DNA of 64,000 nucleotides, from NCBI RefSeq assembly GCF_003315415.1, contig NZ_QNSB01000009.1, forward strand, positions 1 to 64,000, given 5' to 3'. Positions 44,218-53,636 of the stretch are shown here, one piece after another (position 1 is the stretch's first letter; every line of letters begins with the position of its first letter). The stretch is from Brevibacterium sanguinis. Lineage in GTDB: Bacteria; Actinomycetota; Actinomycetes; Actinomycetales; Brevibacteriaceae. Made by a program: the position numbers and the translations under genes. The notes below the pieces were generated by a model, which saw only the letters and a program-made list of their open reading frames with translations, was not told the DNA's origin and ran no database searches.

Positions 44218-45270
44218 ATGACACTGACAACCCTGCCGCGCAAGCCCCTGCTCACGCTCGCCTCGGCGACCGCCGCCTGCGCCGTCGCGCTCTCGGCGTG
44301 CGGCACCACCTCCACCGAGGACCCCGCGGGGGACTCCACCGCGAAGGCGGCGACCTCCGAGTCGTGCGAGAACGATTCGACGACGACGTCGACCGAGCCC
44401 GTGACCGTTACCGACGACCTCGGCGAGAAGGTCGAGCTCGACGAGCCCGCGGCCAAGGTCGTGTCCCTGGAATGGCAGTTCACCGAGGACCTGCTCTCTC
44501 TCTGCGTCAATCCCGCGGCGGTCGCGGACGCCAAGGGCTACAGCACCTGGGTGAGCGCGGAGACGCTTCCCGAGGGCGTGGCCGACGTCGGCACCCGTCA
44601 GGAGCCCAACGTCGAATCGATCCTCGCCGCGAACCCCGACCTCGTCATCACCGAGGTGACCTCGCGCAACGACAAGGTCGTCAAGCAGATCGAGGATCAG
44701 GGCGTGCCCGTGCTCGCCCTCAAGGGCGCCGACACCGAGGACCCGATCGCGTACATGAAGGACACGTTCTCGCTCATCGGTGAGGCCACGGGCCGCACGG
44801 AACGCGCCGAGGGCGTGCTCAAGGAATTCGACGCCAAGCTCGCCGAGTCGAAGGACGAGATCGCCTCCGCCGACATCCCCAGCAAGGAGTTCGTCTTCTT
44901 CGACGGCTACGTCGACGGCACCAATGTCGCCCTGCGCCCCTTCGGCCAGGGATCGCTCGTGGGAGAGCTCGGTGAGTCCGTGGGACTGACCAACGCCTGG
45001 ACCGGTGAGGTCGACCCGGCCTACGGTCTCGGTCAGACCGACATCGAGGGACTGTCCGAGGCCGGCAACGGCACCCTCTTCTACTCCGGCACCGAGGATC
45101 CCGAGTCCGAGAGCTATGTCGACCTGCTGAAGAAGAACGACATCTGGGCCAATATCCCGGCCGTCAAGGAGGACCGCACGCATGCGTTCCCCGCGGGCAT
45201 CTGGACGTTCGGCGGGCCTAAGTCCTCCGGACAGGTGCTCGACGCCTACACCGATGCGCTGACCAAGTAG
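44218..45270 (+). CDS. Siderophore-binding lipoprotein (FecB/FhuD type)
   Basis: This 350-residue protein has a signal peptide with lipobox LSAC, putting the lipidated cysteine at residue 28, a Ser/Thr-rich tether and a periplasmic-binding domain of the TroA/FhuD fold (about residues 60-345). Segments such as ILAANPDLVITEV and GYSTWVS match ferric-siderophore binders. GGAAAG precedes the ATG. It lies 149 bases after the ATPase gene, a gap in which I see no second iron box. The permease gene begins three bases after its stop. Confidence 0.9.
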   Translation: MTLTTLPRKPLLTLASATAACAVALSACGTTSTEDPAGDSTAKAATSESCENDSTTTSTEPVTVTDDLGEKVELDEPAAKVVSLEWQFTEDLLSLCVNPAAVADAKGYSTWVSAETLPEGVADVGTRQEPNVESILAANPDLVITEVTSRNDKVVKQIEDQGVPVLALKGADTEDPIAYMKDTFSLIGEATGRTERAEGVLKEFDAKLAESKDEIASADIPSKEFVFFDGYVDGTNVALRPFGQGSLVGELGESVGLTNAWTGEVDPAYGLGQTDIEGLSEAGNGTLFYSGTEDPESESYVDLLKKNDIWANIPAVKEDRTHAFPAGIWTFGGPKSSGQVLDAYTDALTK

Positions 45271-45273
45271 TCC

Positions 45274-47439
45274 ATGCCAGTACACGACTCCGCCGAGGCG
45301 ACCGCCGGCACCGCGCGAACCGAGGAGTCCGCGCCGCCTGCCACGGTCGCCTCGGCGACGCTCGACTCGGCACCTCCCCTGCGCCGATTCGGGTTCGGCG
45401 GGACGGTCACCGCCGCCGGCGTGCTCGCCGTGCTGCTGACCGTCCTCATCCTCATCTCCGCCTGGCACATCACCCAGGGCACCTCCGCGATCGGATTCCG
45501 GGATCTGCTCGGTCTGCTCGCCGGCGGTTCTCCCGCCGAGGTGGGGCCCTCGGCTCTCGACGTCCTCATCGGATCCCGGCTCCCGCGCGTGGGTGCGGGG
45601 ATCCTCGTGGGCGTCGCCCTCGGCGTGGCCGGGGCGCTGTTCCAGTCCCTGGCCCGCAACCAGCTGGCCTCCCCCGACACTCTGGCCGTGACCGGGGGCG
45701 CCCATTTCGCGGTCACCGCCGTTGCCGCCTTCGGACTGGCGATCCCCGTATGGGCGTCGGGCGCGGTCGCCTTCGCCGGAGGTCTGCTCGCCGCTGCCCT
45801 GGTCATGAGCTTGGCCGGGGGCGCCGCCTCCTCGACGACACGTCTCGTCCTCGCGGGCACCGCCACTGCCCTGGCCCTCCAGGCGGCCACCTCGGCGCTG
45901 CTCATCCTCTTCGCGGAGGAGACCAAGAGCCTCTACGCCTGGGGCTCGGGCACTCTCAACCAGCTCGACGGCACGGCGGCTGTCCGCAGCATCCCGGTCA
46001 TCACCGTGATCGTCCTCGCCGGGATCCTCATCTCCAGGCGACTCGACCTGCTCAGCCTCGGCGACGATGCCGCCTCCGTGCTCGGCGTGCCGATCCGCTC
46101 GACGCGGGCGATCGGGATCCTCCTGGCGGTGGTGCTCACGGCGACGGCGGTGACGCTGGCCGGGCCGATCGGCTTCGTCGGTCTGTGCGCGCCGGTCATC
46201 ACCCGCCTCCTCGGCCGACTGGTTCCCGTCCTCGGCCGGCATGCGGTGATGATCCCGGCGACCGCGCTCGTCGGGGGCATCATCGTCATCGCCGCCGACG
46301 CGGTGCTGCGGGCCATCCTCGGCGCGGATGAGGCGATTACCCTGCCCTCGGGCGTGACGACGACGATCCTCGGTGCCATCGTGCTCGTGGCGCTCGCCCG
46401 GACCATGCGCTCCTCGGGCCCGGCCCAGGCGGGGTCGACGACCCGTGGGACTCTGCGCAGCCGGCTGCGCTTCATCCTCGTCGTCACCACGGGCGCGGTC
46501 CTGCTCATCGTCGTCACCCTTCTCGCCCTGCTGTCCGGAGAGCGCTTCTACCTGCTCGGCGACCTGGTCCTGTGGGCACGCGATCAGGCGGCGCCCGTCA
46601 TCTCGTTCGCCTTCGACTCCCGGGCCCCGCGCATCGCGGCGGCTCTGTGCGCCGGCGCCGCCCTGGCGCTGTCCGGCACGTTCGTCCAGGCCAGCGCCCG
46701 GAACCCGCTGGCCGAACCGGGTCTGCTGGGAATCACCGGCGGGGCCGGTCTCGGGGCCGTCATCGTCGTCACCTTCGTCTCGGGGCCGAGCGTCGCGATG
46801 ATCTCGGTCGCCGGCGTCATCGGCGCCTTCCTCGCCTTCGGCATCGTCTACGGGCTGTCCTGGCGCGGCGGGATGAACACCGACCGCCTCGTGCTCATCG
46901 GCATCGGGCTCTGGTACGGCTTCACCGCTCTGACGACGATGCTGCTCATCAGCGTCAACCCCTGGGACACTCCGAAGATCTTCACCTGGCTGTCCGGCTC
47001 CACCTATGGTCGCGTGTGGGCCGACGTCCTCCCGGTCGCCCTCGTCCTCGTCGTCGCGATCCCGCTGGCGATCGTGTGGACGCGCGAACTCGACCTGCTC
47101 GCCCTCGACGACGACACGCCCATGCTCGTCGGCGTCGCCCGCGAACCCGTCCGCTTCGGGGTGCTCGTCACCGCGGCCCTGCTCGCGGCGCTCAGCGTCT
47201 CCGCCGTCGGCGTCGTCGGATTCATCGGGCTCGTCGCGCCACATGCGGCCAGGGCCCTCGTCGGCGGTCGGCATGCGCGGGTCATTCCGGTTGCGATGCT
47301 GCTCGGAGCCGGCGGACTGGTCTTCGCCGACGCACTGGGCCGGACCGTCATCGCTCCCGCCCAGATCCCGGCCGGTCTCATCGTCGCCCTCATCGGCGCC
47401 CCGTACTTCGTCTACCTCCTCGCCCGGTCCCGGGCGTAG
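45274..47439 (+). CDS. Fused double FecCD siderophore permease (FhuB type)
   Basis: This 721-residue protein is a tandem fusion of two FecCD-type permease halves (about residues 40-370 and 395-720), as in FhuB, giving about 18-20 membrane helices. Each half carries the GxxxGxxLGxxGxxxQ-like opening (GVALGVAGALFQSLARN and GAALALSGTFVQASARN) and the late GPIGFVGL / GVVGFIGLVAPH motif that contacts the ATPase. One polypeptide thus forms the whole channel, so no separate second permease gene is needed. The short hydrophilic leader (about 35 residues) is Thr/Ala-rich. Confidence 0.92.
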   Translation: MPVHDSAEATAGTARTEESAPPATVASATLDSAPPLRRFGFGGTVTAAGVLAVLLTVLILISAWHITQGTSAIGFRDLLGLLAGGSPAEVGPSALDVLIGSRLPRVGAGILVGVALGVAGALFQSLARNQLASPDTLAVTGGAHFAVTAVAAFGLAIPVWASGAVAFAGGLLAAALVMSLAGGAASSTTRLVLAGTATALALQAATSALLILFAEETKSLYAWGSGTLNQLDGTAAVRSIPVITVIVLAGILISRRLDLLSLGDDAASVLGVPIRSTRAIGILLAVVLTATAVTLAGPIGFVGLCAPVITRLLGRLVPVLGRHAVMIPATALVGGIIVIAADAVLRAILGADEAITLPSGVTTTILGAIVLVALARTMRSSGPAQAGSTTRGTLRSRLRFILVVTTGAVLLIVVTLLALLSGERFYLLGDLVLWARDQAAPVISFAFDSRAPRIAAALCAGAALALSGTFVQASARNPLAEPGLLGITGGAGLGAVIVVTFVSGPSVAMISVAGVIGAFLAFGIVYGLSWRGGMNTDRLVLIGIGLWYGFTALTTMLLISVNPWDTPKIFTWLSGSTYGRVWADVLPVALVLVVAIPLAIVWTRELDLLALDDDTPMLVGVAREPVRFGVLVTAALLAALSVSAVGVVGFIGLVAPHAARALVGGRHARVIPVAMLLGAGGLVFADALGRTVIAPAQIPAGLIVALIGAPYFVYLLARSRA

Positions 47440-47468
47440 TGGCTCGGCCCCACGGCGGACGCGGGCCG

Positions 47469-48599
47469 TCAGCGCGCCGTCGGCTCCACCGCACCTCGTC
47501 CCGCGCCCCCGCCGCGTCCCCGGCGCAGCCGGGTCTCGGCCGTCGAGTGCTCGCCCAGGGGCACGATGGCGTCGGGAAGGCCCTTGAGCGCGAACACGGT
47601 GCCGAGGATCGCGAGGACGAGCGGGAAGCTCAGCGGCACGATGCCCCAGGGAGCCATGAGCTGGCTGAGCGCGCCGTAGAGCAGTCCCGAGACCGCGGCG
47701 GCGACGACCGAGGCGACGAACGTCGTCCGCCGGGCCTCGAGGATGACGCCGAAGAGACCGACGGCGACGACCGCGCCGTTGTAGCCCCACAGCCCGTGGT
47801 AGATCGAGTACCCGTCGGCACCGATCCCGACCCCGGCCAGGGCTCCGGCCAGCGATCCGAGCACCGCCATCACCGCGCCGATGCGGCTGGCCGCGGCGAT
47901 GCCGAGGACGATGAACACCCCGACGAGCACGGAGTCCATGAGCACGACCTGCCCGATCCCCCTGAAGGTCGCATGGAACAGGCCCTCGACGAGGCCGACT
48001 GGCGTGCCCGTGAGCTGTTCCCGCAGCCCGGGATCGGTGGGTGCCTGCGACCGGGTCACCGGCTGGAGCAGGGCGAGGTTGGCCCGACCGTTGGCGGTGG
48101 CGGGCAGAAGCAGCAGCGTGAGGGAGCCGAGCAGGGCGAAGGTCAGGGTGAGCGCCGGCACCTCGAGCTTGACGACGAGGATCTCGACGGTGATCTTCAT
48201 CACCGGCACGGACAGGGCCGCCGCGAAGAGGGAGATGACGACGGCGTGAATGGCCCATTCACCGAGGAGGAACACCGCCCCGAGCACCCCGAACAGCGTC
48301 CCGTTGAAGGAGTACAGGCCATTGCGGATGCTCTCGTGGTCGTAGCGCAGCGCCGTGGCCACGAGAGTCGAGACGAGAGCGCAGGACAATGTGAGGACCG
48401 CGGCCCACGGCCAATGGAGGCAGATTCCGAGCACGAAGATGATCCCGGTGACCGGGTTGTTGATGAGGATCACCTGACCGATCCCGCGCAATGCGCTGTC
48501 GATCGATCCCAGGACCGCACTCCTCCGGTCGATGGCCGCAGTGGCCTCGAACGTGCCGGAGTATGCGCCGAACGCAGCGGGTCGCCGAATCACTTCCAT
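47469..48599 (-). CDS. Urea transporter (UT family)
   Basis: This 376-residue membrane protein has two homologous halves, each with five helices plus a pore loop, as in bacterial and vertebrate urea channels. The signature text GIGQVILINNPVTGIIFVLGI recurs in the second half as GIGQVVLMDSVLVGVFIVLGI, and YSFNGTLFGVL as GLWGYNGAVVAVGLF. It allows passive urea passage. No urease gene lies nearby. The C-terminal 40 residues are Arg/Gly-rich and probably cytoplasmic. The 217-base upstream region contains its own promoter and, at the far end, the terminator of the amino-acid permease gene. Confidence 0.9.
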   Translation of the reverse strand: MEVIRRPAAFGAYSGTFEATAAIDRRSAVLGSIDSALRGIGQVILINNPVTGIIFVLGICLHWPWAAVLTLSCALVSTLVATALRYDHESIRNGLYSFNGTLFGVLGAVFLLGEWAIHAVVISLFAAALSVPVMKITVEILVVKLEVPALTLTFALLGSLTLLLLPATANGRANLALLQPVTRSQAPTDPGLREQLTGTPVGLVEGLFHATFRGIGQVVLMDSVLVGVFIVLGIAAASRIGAVMAVLGSLAGALAGVGIGADGYSIYHGLWGYNGAVVAVGLFGVILEARRTTFVASVVAAAVSGLLYGALSQLMAPWGIVPLSFPLVLAILGTVFALKGLPDAIVPLGEHSTAETRLRRGRGGGAGRGAVEPTAR

Positions 48600-48781
48600 C
48601 CTCGTCTGTCCAGGTCTCGATCGGCGAGGCGCCGAGGGCGCGACGACGCGGCCTCGGCGCTCTCGCCCGGCAATGTGATGGGTGTGACCGAGAGGCCGTC
48701 ATCGCTGACGAACAGGTCACTGTCGAATGGTATACCCCAAACGTCACCATCGTTCACCACCGCGGTCATGAACGACGCGGA

Positions 48782-48814
48782 CCACGCACCTCGGCCGGTC
48801 GCCGAGGTGCGTGG
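48782..48814 (-). terminator. Strong hairpin terminator after the amino-acid permease gene
   Basis: A perfect 14-bp stem (CCACGCACCTCGGC and its complement) with a five-base loop begins two bases after the leftward stop codon. No U tract follows. Confidence 0.7.
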
Positions 48815-48816
48815 GA

Positions 48817-50223
48817 TCAGTCGAGTTCGGGTTCGGCCATCGCCGGAGCGGGCTCGCGGAACAGACGAGTGCGCACGAGCAGGAACACGAGGCCGACGAG
48901 AGCCCACACGATGCCCACGATCTTCGCGTTCGCGTCGAGGCTCACCCAGAGGGCGACGTTGATGCCCAGCCCGAGCATCGGCAGGACGATCCCGGAGAAC
49001 ACACCGATCCGCCCGGCCGGCCGCAGGTGCTTCACGGTGGCGAAGATCAGCGACAGGTTGACGGCGCCGAAGGCGATGTAGGCGCCGAAGTTGATGAGCG
49101 AGGCCGCCGAGGCGAGGTCGAGGAACAGCGCCGAGCAGGCCAGCACCGCGATGAACACCACGTTGACGATGGGCACGCCGGTGCGCGCGCTGACGCGGCC
49201 GAACATCCGCTTCGGCAGCGTACCGTCGCGTCCCATCGCATAGAGCAGTCGAGCCGCGCTCATCTGCTGGGTCAGCCCGCAGCCGAGCACGGCGAACATG
49301 TACCCGCCGACGAACAGCGCCTGGAAGAGGGCTCCGCCGATGTGCTGCGCGATCTCCGGGGAGGCGGCGACGATGTCGCCCACCTCGGCGACGTCCGGGA
49401 ACAGCACCTGCATCGTGTAGGTGATGGCGATGAAGAAGCCGCCGGCGGCGATGACGATGATCATGATCGCCAGCGGGATGTCGGTCTTCGGTCGGATCGC
49501 CTCCTCCGACATCGTCGTCACCGCGTCGAAGCCGAGGAATGACAGGGCCAGCAGGGAGGCGCCGCCGAGCAGGGCGCCGGTCGGCACACCGCTGGGGTCG
49601 AACGGCAGCAGGCTCACGCTCGCACCGTCGGCGCCTGCCGAGATGCTGCGGATCGCGAAGAACAGGAAGGCTGCCGCCACGACGATCTGGACGACGACGA
49701 GGATGACGTTGACCTGCGCGGCGAGCTTGACGCCGACGACGTTGAGCACGGTGCAGATGACGATGGTCGACAGCACCCACACCCAGGCCGGAACGGCGGG
49801 CAGGACGGCACCCATGTAGATCGCCGCGAGCAGGGCGTTGAGCATCGGCAGCAGCAGGTAGTCCAGGGTCGCCGCCCATCCGACCATGAACCCGACGTGC
49901 GGGTTGATGGTCTCCTTCGCGTAGGTGTACGCCGATCCCGCCCTCGGGTAGTACCGCGACATCCTCGCATAGCTGAAGGCGGTGATCGCCACCGCGACGA
50001 GGATGAGGAGGTAGGCGAGCGGGACCCTCCCCTCGGTCGCCTCGGCGACGATGCCGAAGGTGTCGAACACCGCCAGGGGCGCCATGTAGGCCAGCCCCAG
50101 GAAGACGATGTGACGCAGCTTCAGCCGCCTGCGCAGCACACGGCCGCCGGTGCCGTGGTCGAGGCTGGCGTCGGGATCGTCGCCGAGGTGGGTCGAACTG
50201 CTCTTCGTCGAATCGGTTCGCAA
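48817..50223 (-). CDS. APC-superfamily amino-acid permease
   Basis: This 468-residue transporter has twelve predicted helices and APC features: LGLAYMAPLAVFDTFG in helix 1, PRAGSAYTYAKETI after helix 2 and ALSFLGFDAVTTMSEEAI around helix 6. It imports amino acids or related cations and zwitterions. The conserved part starts shortly after a TTG (LRTDSTKS) that has AAAGG seven bases upstream; the in-frame sequence further upstream is non-conserved, so TTG is preferred. It is the second gene after the YtcJ-type amidohydrolase, and both are probably repressed by the divergent TetR protein. Confidence 0.88.
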   Translation of the reverse strand: MRTDSTKSSSTHLGDDPDASLDHGTGGRVLRRRLKLRHIVFLGLAYMAPLAVFDTFGIVAEATEGRVPLAYLLILVAVAITAFSYARMSRYYPRAGSAYTYAKETINPHVGFMVGWAATLDYLLLPMLNALLAAIYMGAVLPAVPAWVWVLSTIVICTVLNVVGVKLAAQVNVILVVVQIVVAAAFLFFAIRSISAGADGASVSLLPFDPSGVPTGALLGGASLLALSFLGFDAVTTMSEEAIRPKTDIPLAIMIIVIAAGGFFIAITYTMQVLFPDVAEVGDIVAASPEIAQHIGGALFQALFVGGYMFAVLGCGLTQQMSAARLLYAMGRDGTLPKRMFGRVSARTGVPIVNVVFIAVLACSALFLDLASAASLINFGAYIAFGAVNLSLIFATVKHLRPAGRIGVFSGIVLPMLGLGINVALWVSLDANAKIVGIVWALVGLVFLLVRTRLFREPAPAMAEPELD

Positions 50224-50311
50224 GACTGGCCTTTCGGTGTGCGATGTCGGCGGCGGGCGTCGATGCCCGCTGCCGTTCGGGGGCCGCCGGGATCGCGGCC
50301 CCCAGGGCGAC

Positions 50312-51997
50312 TCAGCCGTGGGAGTGGCCGGAGCAGCTCTGCCCGTGGTCGAGAGTCTTCGCGGCGACGTCGATCCGGGAGGCGGCGTCGCCATGGGCGT
50401 CGTGGACGATCTCACCGCCGACGATCGTCAGCTCCGCGCGCTGATCGAGCAGACCTGCCGGGTCGAGCCGGTAGAGGTCGGCCGACCAGGCGACGATGTC
50501 GGCCTGCGCGCCCATGCGGATGACGCCGAGGCTGTCGTCGGCGTGCCAGGCCCACGCCCCTTCGCGGGTGTAGCCGGCCAGAGCCTGGTCGAGGGTGATG
50601 ATCTCGTTCTGCGTCCACGAGTTCGTCCCGTCGAGGCCGGCGCGGGTGAGGGCGGAGTAGATGCCGACGAGGGGATCCATCTCCCCGACCTGCCAGTCGC
50701 TCGAGAGCGCGACGTGGGCACCGGACTCCATCAGGGACCTCACCCGCCAGGCGCGGTCCCAGCGCTGTTCGCCGATGTTGTCCATCCACGTGCCCTCGAT
50801 AAGGTCCGGGGAGGCGTGACGCGGCTGCATGGCGGCCGTGACCCCGAGCTCGGCGAAGCGGGGCAGGTCGGCCGGGTCGAGGCATTCGACGTGGACGATG
50901 CCGTGCCGGCGATCACGGGTGCCGTTCGTCCGCTGGGCGTCCTCGATGGCGTCGAGCGCGAGCCGGATGCCGCCGTCGCCGGTGGCGTGGGTGTGGGTCT
51001 GGAACCCGAGGCGATCGAGTTCGGTGACGATCCGGCTCAGCTCCCCGACCGGGACCGAGGGATGCCCGCGGTGTCCCGGGCGGTTGGCGTAGTCCTCGAG
51101 CATCCACGCCGTGTGGGGTTCGATGACGTCGTCGGCGTAGAGCTTGACCGGTCCGAACCGGAGTCGGTCGCTCCTCGGGGCGTCATCGACGGCGGTGCGC
51201 AGGTCCGTGCGGAACGCCGGCGCCGAGTCGACAGGATGGAAGAGTGCGGCGATGACCCGCGAGCTCAGCCTCCCCTCGGTCAGCGCCCGTTCGAACAGGT
51301 TGATCTCGGCGATCGGCACCTGGGGCTCGACGATCGTCGTGATGCCCGATCGAGTGGCCATCTCGAGGCTGCCGAGGAGCTTCCTGTACCGGAGCTCGGG
51401 AGAGTACATCGGGATGTCGCGCTGGAGCGCGGCCAGTCCCGCGCTCGTCATCGCCGAGGTGTAGAAGTCGGTGACCCAGCCCGTGGGTCGGCCGTCGCGG
51501 TCGTATTCGGGGTTGCCCCAGGCGATGTCCGCGCCCGCGGTGATGCCGAGGGCGGACAGCGCGGCGTCGTTGAGCCACACGGAGTGCTGGTCGTAGGTGG
51601 TGACGAAGATCGGCCGATCGGTGAGCCCGGCGAGGTCGGCGGCGTTGGGGCGGCGGTTCTCGACGATGGAGTAGACGGCGTTCTCCGCGCAGATCCAGTC
51701 GAGGTCGGGACGCTCCTGCGCCAGTCCCGCGATCCGTGACCGCACCTCGGTCAGCGTCTCGGCTCCTTCGAGGCTGACGGCATCGGGATCGAAGCCGAGC
51801 AGCAGGTGGTTGTGGCTGTCGATGATTCCCGGGGTGACGAGGCTGCCGCCGAGGTGTCGGGTCTCCTTCGCACTCGGCGCCTCGGCGGCGGGCCCGACGT
51901 AGGCGATGCGCCCGCCGTCGATCCCGACCGCTTCCGCCCAGGGCTGCGCGGGGTCGAAGGTGCGCACGCGGGCGCCGGTGAGCAGGAGATCAAGCAT
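50312..51997 (-). CDS. YtcJ-type amidohydrolase (amidohydrolase 3 family)
   Basis: This 561-residue hydrolase has an N-terminal beta domain (LLLTGARVRTFDP), the HxH motif in DSHNHLLLG, a central metal-bridging region with VKLYADDVIEPHT, HTHATGDGGIRLAL, and LSSDWQVGEMDPL with the catalytic aspartate. Family members deacylate or open cyclic amides; the substrate is unknown. GAGGA lies five bases before the ATG at MLDLLL. The C-terminus ends in a His/Ser-rich tail (CSGHSHG), which could bind metal. It lies between the TetR operator and the amino-acid permease gene, which suggests release of an amino acid or amine from an imported conjugate. Confidence 0.88.
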   Translation of the reverse strand: MLDLLLTGARVRTFDPAQPWAEAVGIDGGRIAYVGPAAEAPSAKETRHLGGSLVTPGIIDSHNHLLLGFDPDAVSLEGAETLTEVRSRIAGLAQERPDLDWICAENAVYSIVENRRPNAADLAGLTDRPIFVTTYDQHSVWLNDAALSALGITAGADIAWGNPEYDRDGRPTGWVTDFYTSAMTSAGLAALQRDIPMYSPELRYRKLLGSLEMATRSGITTIVEPQVPIAEINLFERALTEGRLSSRVIAALFHPVDSAPAFRTDLRTAVDDAPRSDRLRFGPVKLYADDVIEPHTAWMLEDYANRPGHRGHPSVPVGELSRIVTELDRLGFQTHTHATGDGGIRLALDAIEDAQRTNGTRDRRHGIVHVECLDPADLPRFAELGVTAAMQPRHASPDLIEGTWMDNIGEQRWDRAWRVRSLMESGAHVALSSDWQVGEMDPLVGIYSALTRAGLDGTNSWTQNEIITLDQALAGYTREGAWAWHADDSLGVIRMGAQADIVAWSADLYRLDPAGLLDQRAELTIVGGEIVHDAHGDAASRIDVAAKTLDHGQSCSGHSHG

Positions 51998-52036
51998 GTT
52001 CGTCCTCGGGTCTGTGCGTCTCTGCAGAGAGCTGGC

Positions 52037-52066
52037 CAATTCTTTGACGGACGTGTCAAAGAATTG
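52037..52066. promoter_or_regulatory. 30-bp operator-like inverted repeat for the TetR regulator
   Basis: Arms CAATTCTTTGAC and GTCAAAGAATTG are perfect 12-bp complements around a six-base spacer. The site lies between the divergent amidohydrolase and TetR genes, 40 bases from each start or less. Confidence 0.7.
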
Positions 52067-52104
52067 ATTCCACTGTCACATCATCGAGCGGTTATTGTCA
52101 AGAC

Positions 52105-52704
52105 ATGGCACGGACGAAGAACCAGTCGCAGCGCCGGGAGGCGCTCATCACCGCCACGCTCGAGACCGTGGGCGAGTCGGGACTGCGGTCGCTGTCCCTG
52201 GCCGACATCGCGCGCCGGGCGGGTCTGACCAGGGGCGCGATCCTCTACTACTACGAGGATCTCGACGACCTCCTCGTCGAGGCTCACCGGGCAGGCGTCG
52301 AACGCTACTGCGACCACCGCGACGAGGTGATCGCCGGGGAGACCGACCCGCGCCGACAGCTCGCCGCCGCGATCCGCGAAGGACTGCCGTCCGGGCCCGA
52401 CGACGCTCTCATGCGCCTCCTCTACGAGTTCGACGTCCTCGCCGGCACGTCGAAGGCCCATGACGAGATGGTGGAGAACATGTACACGAGGCAGCGCGGG
52501 ATCTACCGGCGGGTGCTCGAGTCCGGCGTCGAGGCGGGGGCGTTCGCCCCCACGATCCCCATCGCGCAGCTGGCGATGAACCTCGTCGCCCTCGAGGACG
52601 CCTACGGCCTGCACATCGTCGCGGGGAACAGCCTCATCACCCTCGCCGAGGCGGAAGCGGCGATGCGCGCCGCCGCGGCGGGTCTCGGCGCGACCCCTGC
52701 CTAG
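52105..52704 (+). CDS. TetR-family transcriptional regulator (BetI-like)
   Basis: This 199-residue repressor has a TetR DNA-binding domain (about residues 10-57, SLADIARRAGLTRGAILYYYEDLDDLL, two adjacent helices plus turn) and an all-helical ligand domain of the BetI C-terminal type. It is divergent from the amidohydrolase gene across a long inverted repeat, so it probably represses that operon and itself. Its TAG stop is interlocked with the TAG stop of the convergent AraC-family gene (shared CTAG at 52701-52704). Confidence 0.9.
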   Translation: MARTKNQSQRREALITATLETVGESGLRSLSLADIARRAGLTRGAILYYYEDLDDLLVEAHRAGVERYCDHRDEVIAGETDPRRQLAAAIREGLPSGPDDALMRLLYEFDVLAGTSKAHDEMVENMYTRQRGIYRRVLESGVEAGAFAPTIPIAQLAMNLVALEDAYGLHIVAGNSLITLAEAEAAMRAAAAGLGATPA

Positions 52705-53561
52705 GGAGCGCCGTCTCGTCCGGCCAGGTACTCCCCCGGACTGCACCCGATGGTCCGGCGGAAGTCGCTGCTGAAGTGCGACTGGTCGAACCAGCCCAGG
52801 CTCGCACCGAGCTCGGACAGCGTCCCCTCCCACCCGCGGTCGAGGGCGGCGACCGCATCGCGGATCCGGGCTCGCACGAGCATCCGTTTGACTCCGACCC
52901 CGCAGTGGTCGTGGAACAGCCGCTGCAGCGTCCGCTCACTCATCCCGCACCGTCGCGACAGCTCGCCGAGGTGGGTCACCTCGGGATCCTCCATCACCTC
53001 GAGGACTGCGAGGAATCGGGCGAGGGCCTCGCTCGTGCGCGGTCGCCTGGCCAGCAGCCAGCCGTCGAGCACCTGGGCGGCGGTGTCGAGGTCGTCGAGC
53101 CCCGCCAGCTCAGCGGCGTCGGGGAACCACCGGGCGGCGGGAACCGTGGTGTCGCGGATCCCAGCGGGCCGATGATCGCAGAAGGCCCTCGTCCCGCCGA
53201 GGCGGAAGTTCACTCCGATGACCCCGCCGGTGCCGAAGATCGCGACGTCGAAGCGCTCGCGGGTGACCGGCCCGGTGAGCCAGATGCCCGCACCGTCCGT
53301 GTTCGCCCGCTGCAGGTCACCGCGCTCGACGGTGAGGTGGATGCTCGGCTCGGACAGCGTCGTCTGCAGGTACCTCTCGCCCTCCGGCAGGTCCCACGCC
53401 ACCGACCAGTAGCGGAGCACCCACGGGCGCAGCTCGGCCGCCGGCTCCGCCGAGGAGTAGCGAGTGCGGGTGAGCATCTCGTGAGGGCGCAGCACCCGGC
53501 CGTACATGTGCTCCGGAGGTCTCGGAGCCGTGGTCGGAGCAGTGCTGTCGACGTCGTCCAT
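52701..53561 (-). CDS. AraC-family transcriptional regulator
   Basis: This 286-residue regulator has a C-terminal AraC DNA-binding domain with two helix-turn-helix units (about residues 185-280; LGELSRRCGMSERTLQRLFHD and LSELGASLGWFDQSHFSSDFRR in two pieces). The N-terminal half includes the DUF6597-like text (LRPWVLRYWSVAWDLP) found in many actinobacterial regulators. It is followed upstream, on the same strand, by DUF899 and DHFR-like genes, whose control it may take part in. The ligand is unknown. Confidence 0.88.
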   Translation of the reverse strand: MDDVDSTAPTTAPRPPEHMYGRVLRPHEMLTRTRYSSAEPAAELRPWVLRYWSVAWDLPEGERYLQTTLSEPSIHLTVERGDLQRANTDGAGIWLTGPVTRERFDVAIFGTGGVIGVNFRLGGTRAFCDHRPAGIRDTTVPAARWFPDAAELAGLDDLDTAAQVLDGWLLARRPRTSEALARFLAVLEVMEDPEVTHLGELSRRCGMSERTLQRLFHDHCGVGVKRMLVRARIRDAVAALDRGWEGTLSELGASLGWFDQSHFSSDFRRTIGCSPGEYLAGRDGAP

Positions 53562-53636
53562 GAGACCAGGATGGCAGAGACCCCTGACACCGAGGTGGAG
53601 ACGCTCAGTCCACTGGCCCGATCACTCCCCGGCGAT

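Noticed and set aside
43861-48258. A leftward open frame of about 1,465 codons opposite the siderophore importer genes
   Set aside because: It is antisense to three clear transporter genes, and its Arg/Gly/Asp-rich composition is what GC-rich third positions produce on the opposite strand.
52701-52704. The interlocked TetR/AraC stop codons as a regulatory feature
   Set aside because: A shared CTAG between convergent genes is common in dense genomes and needs no special role.
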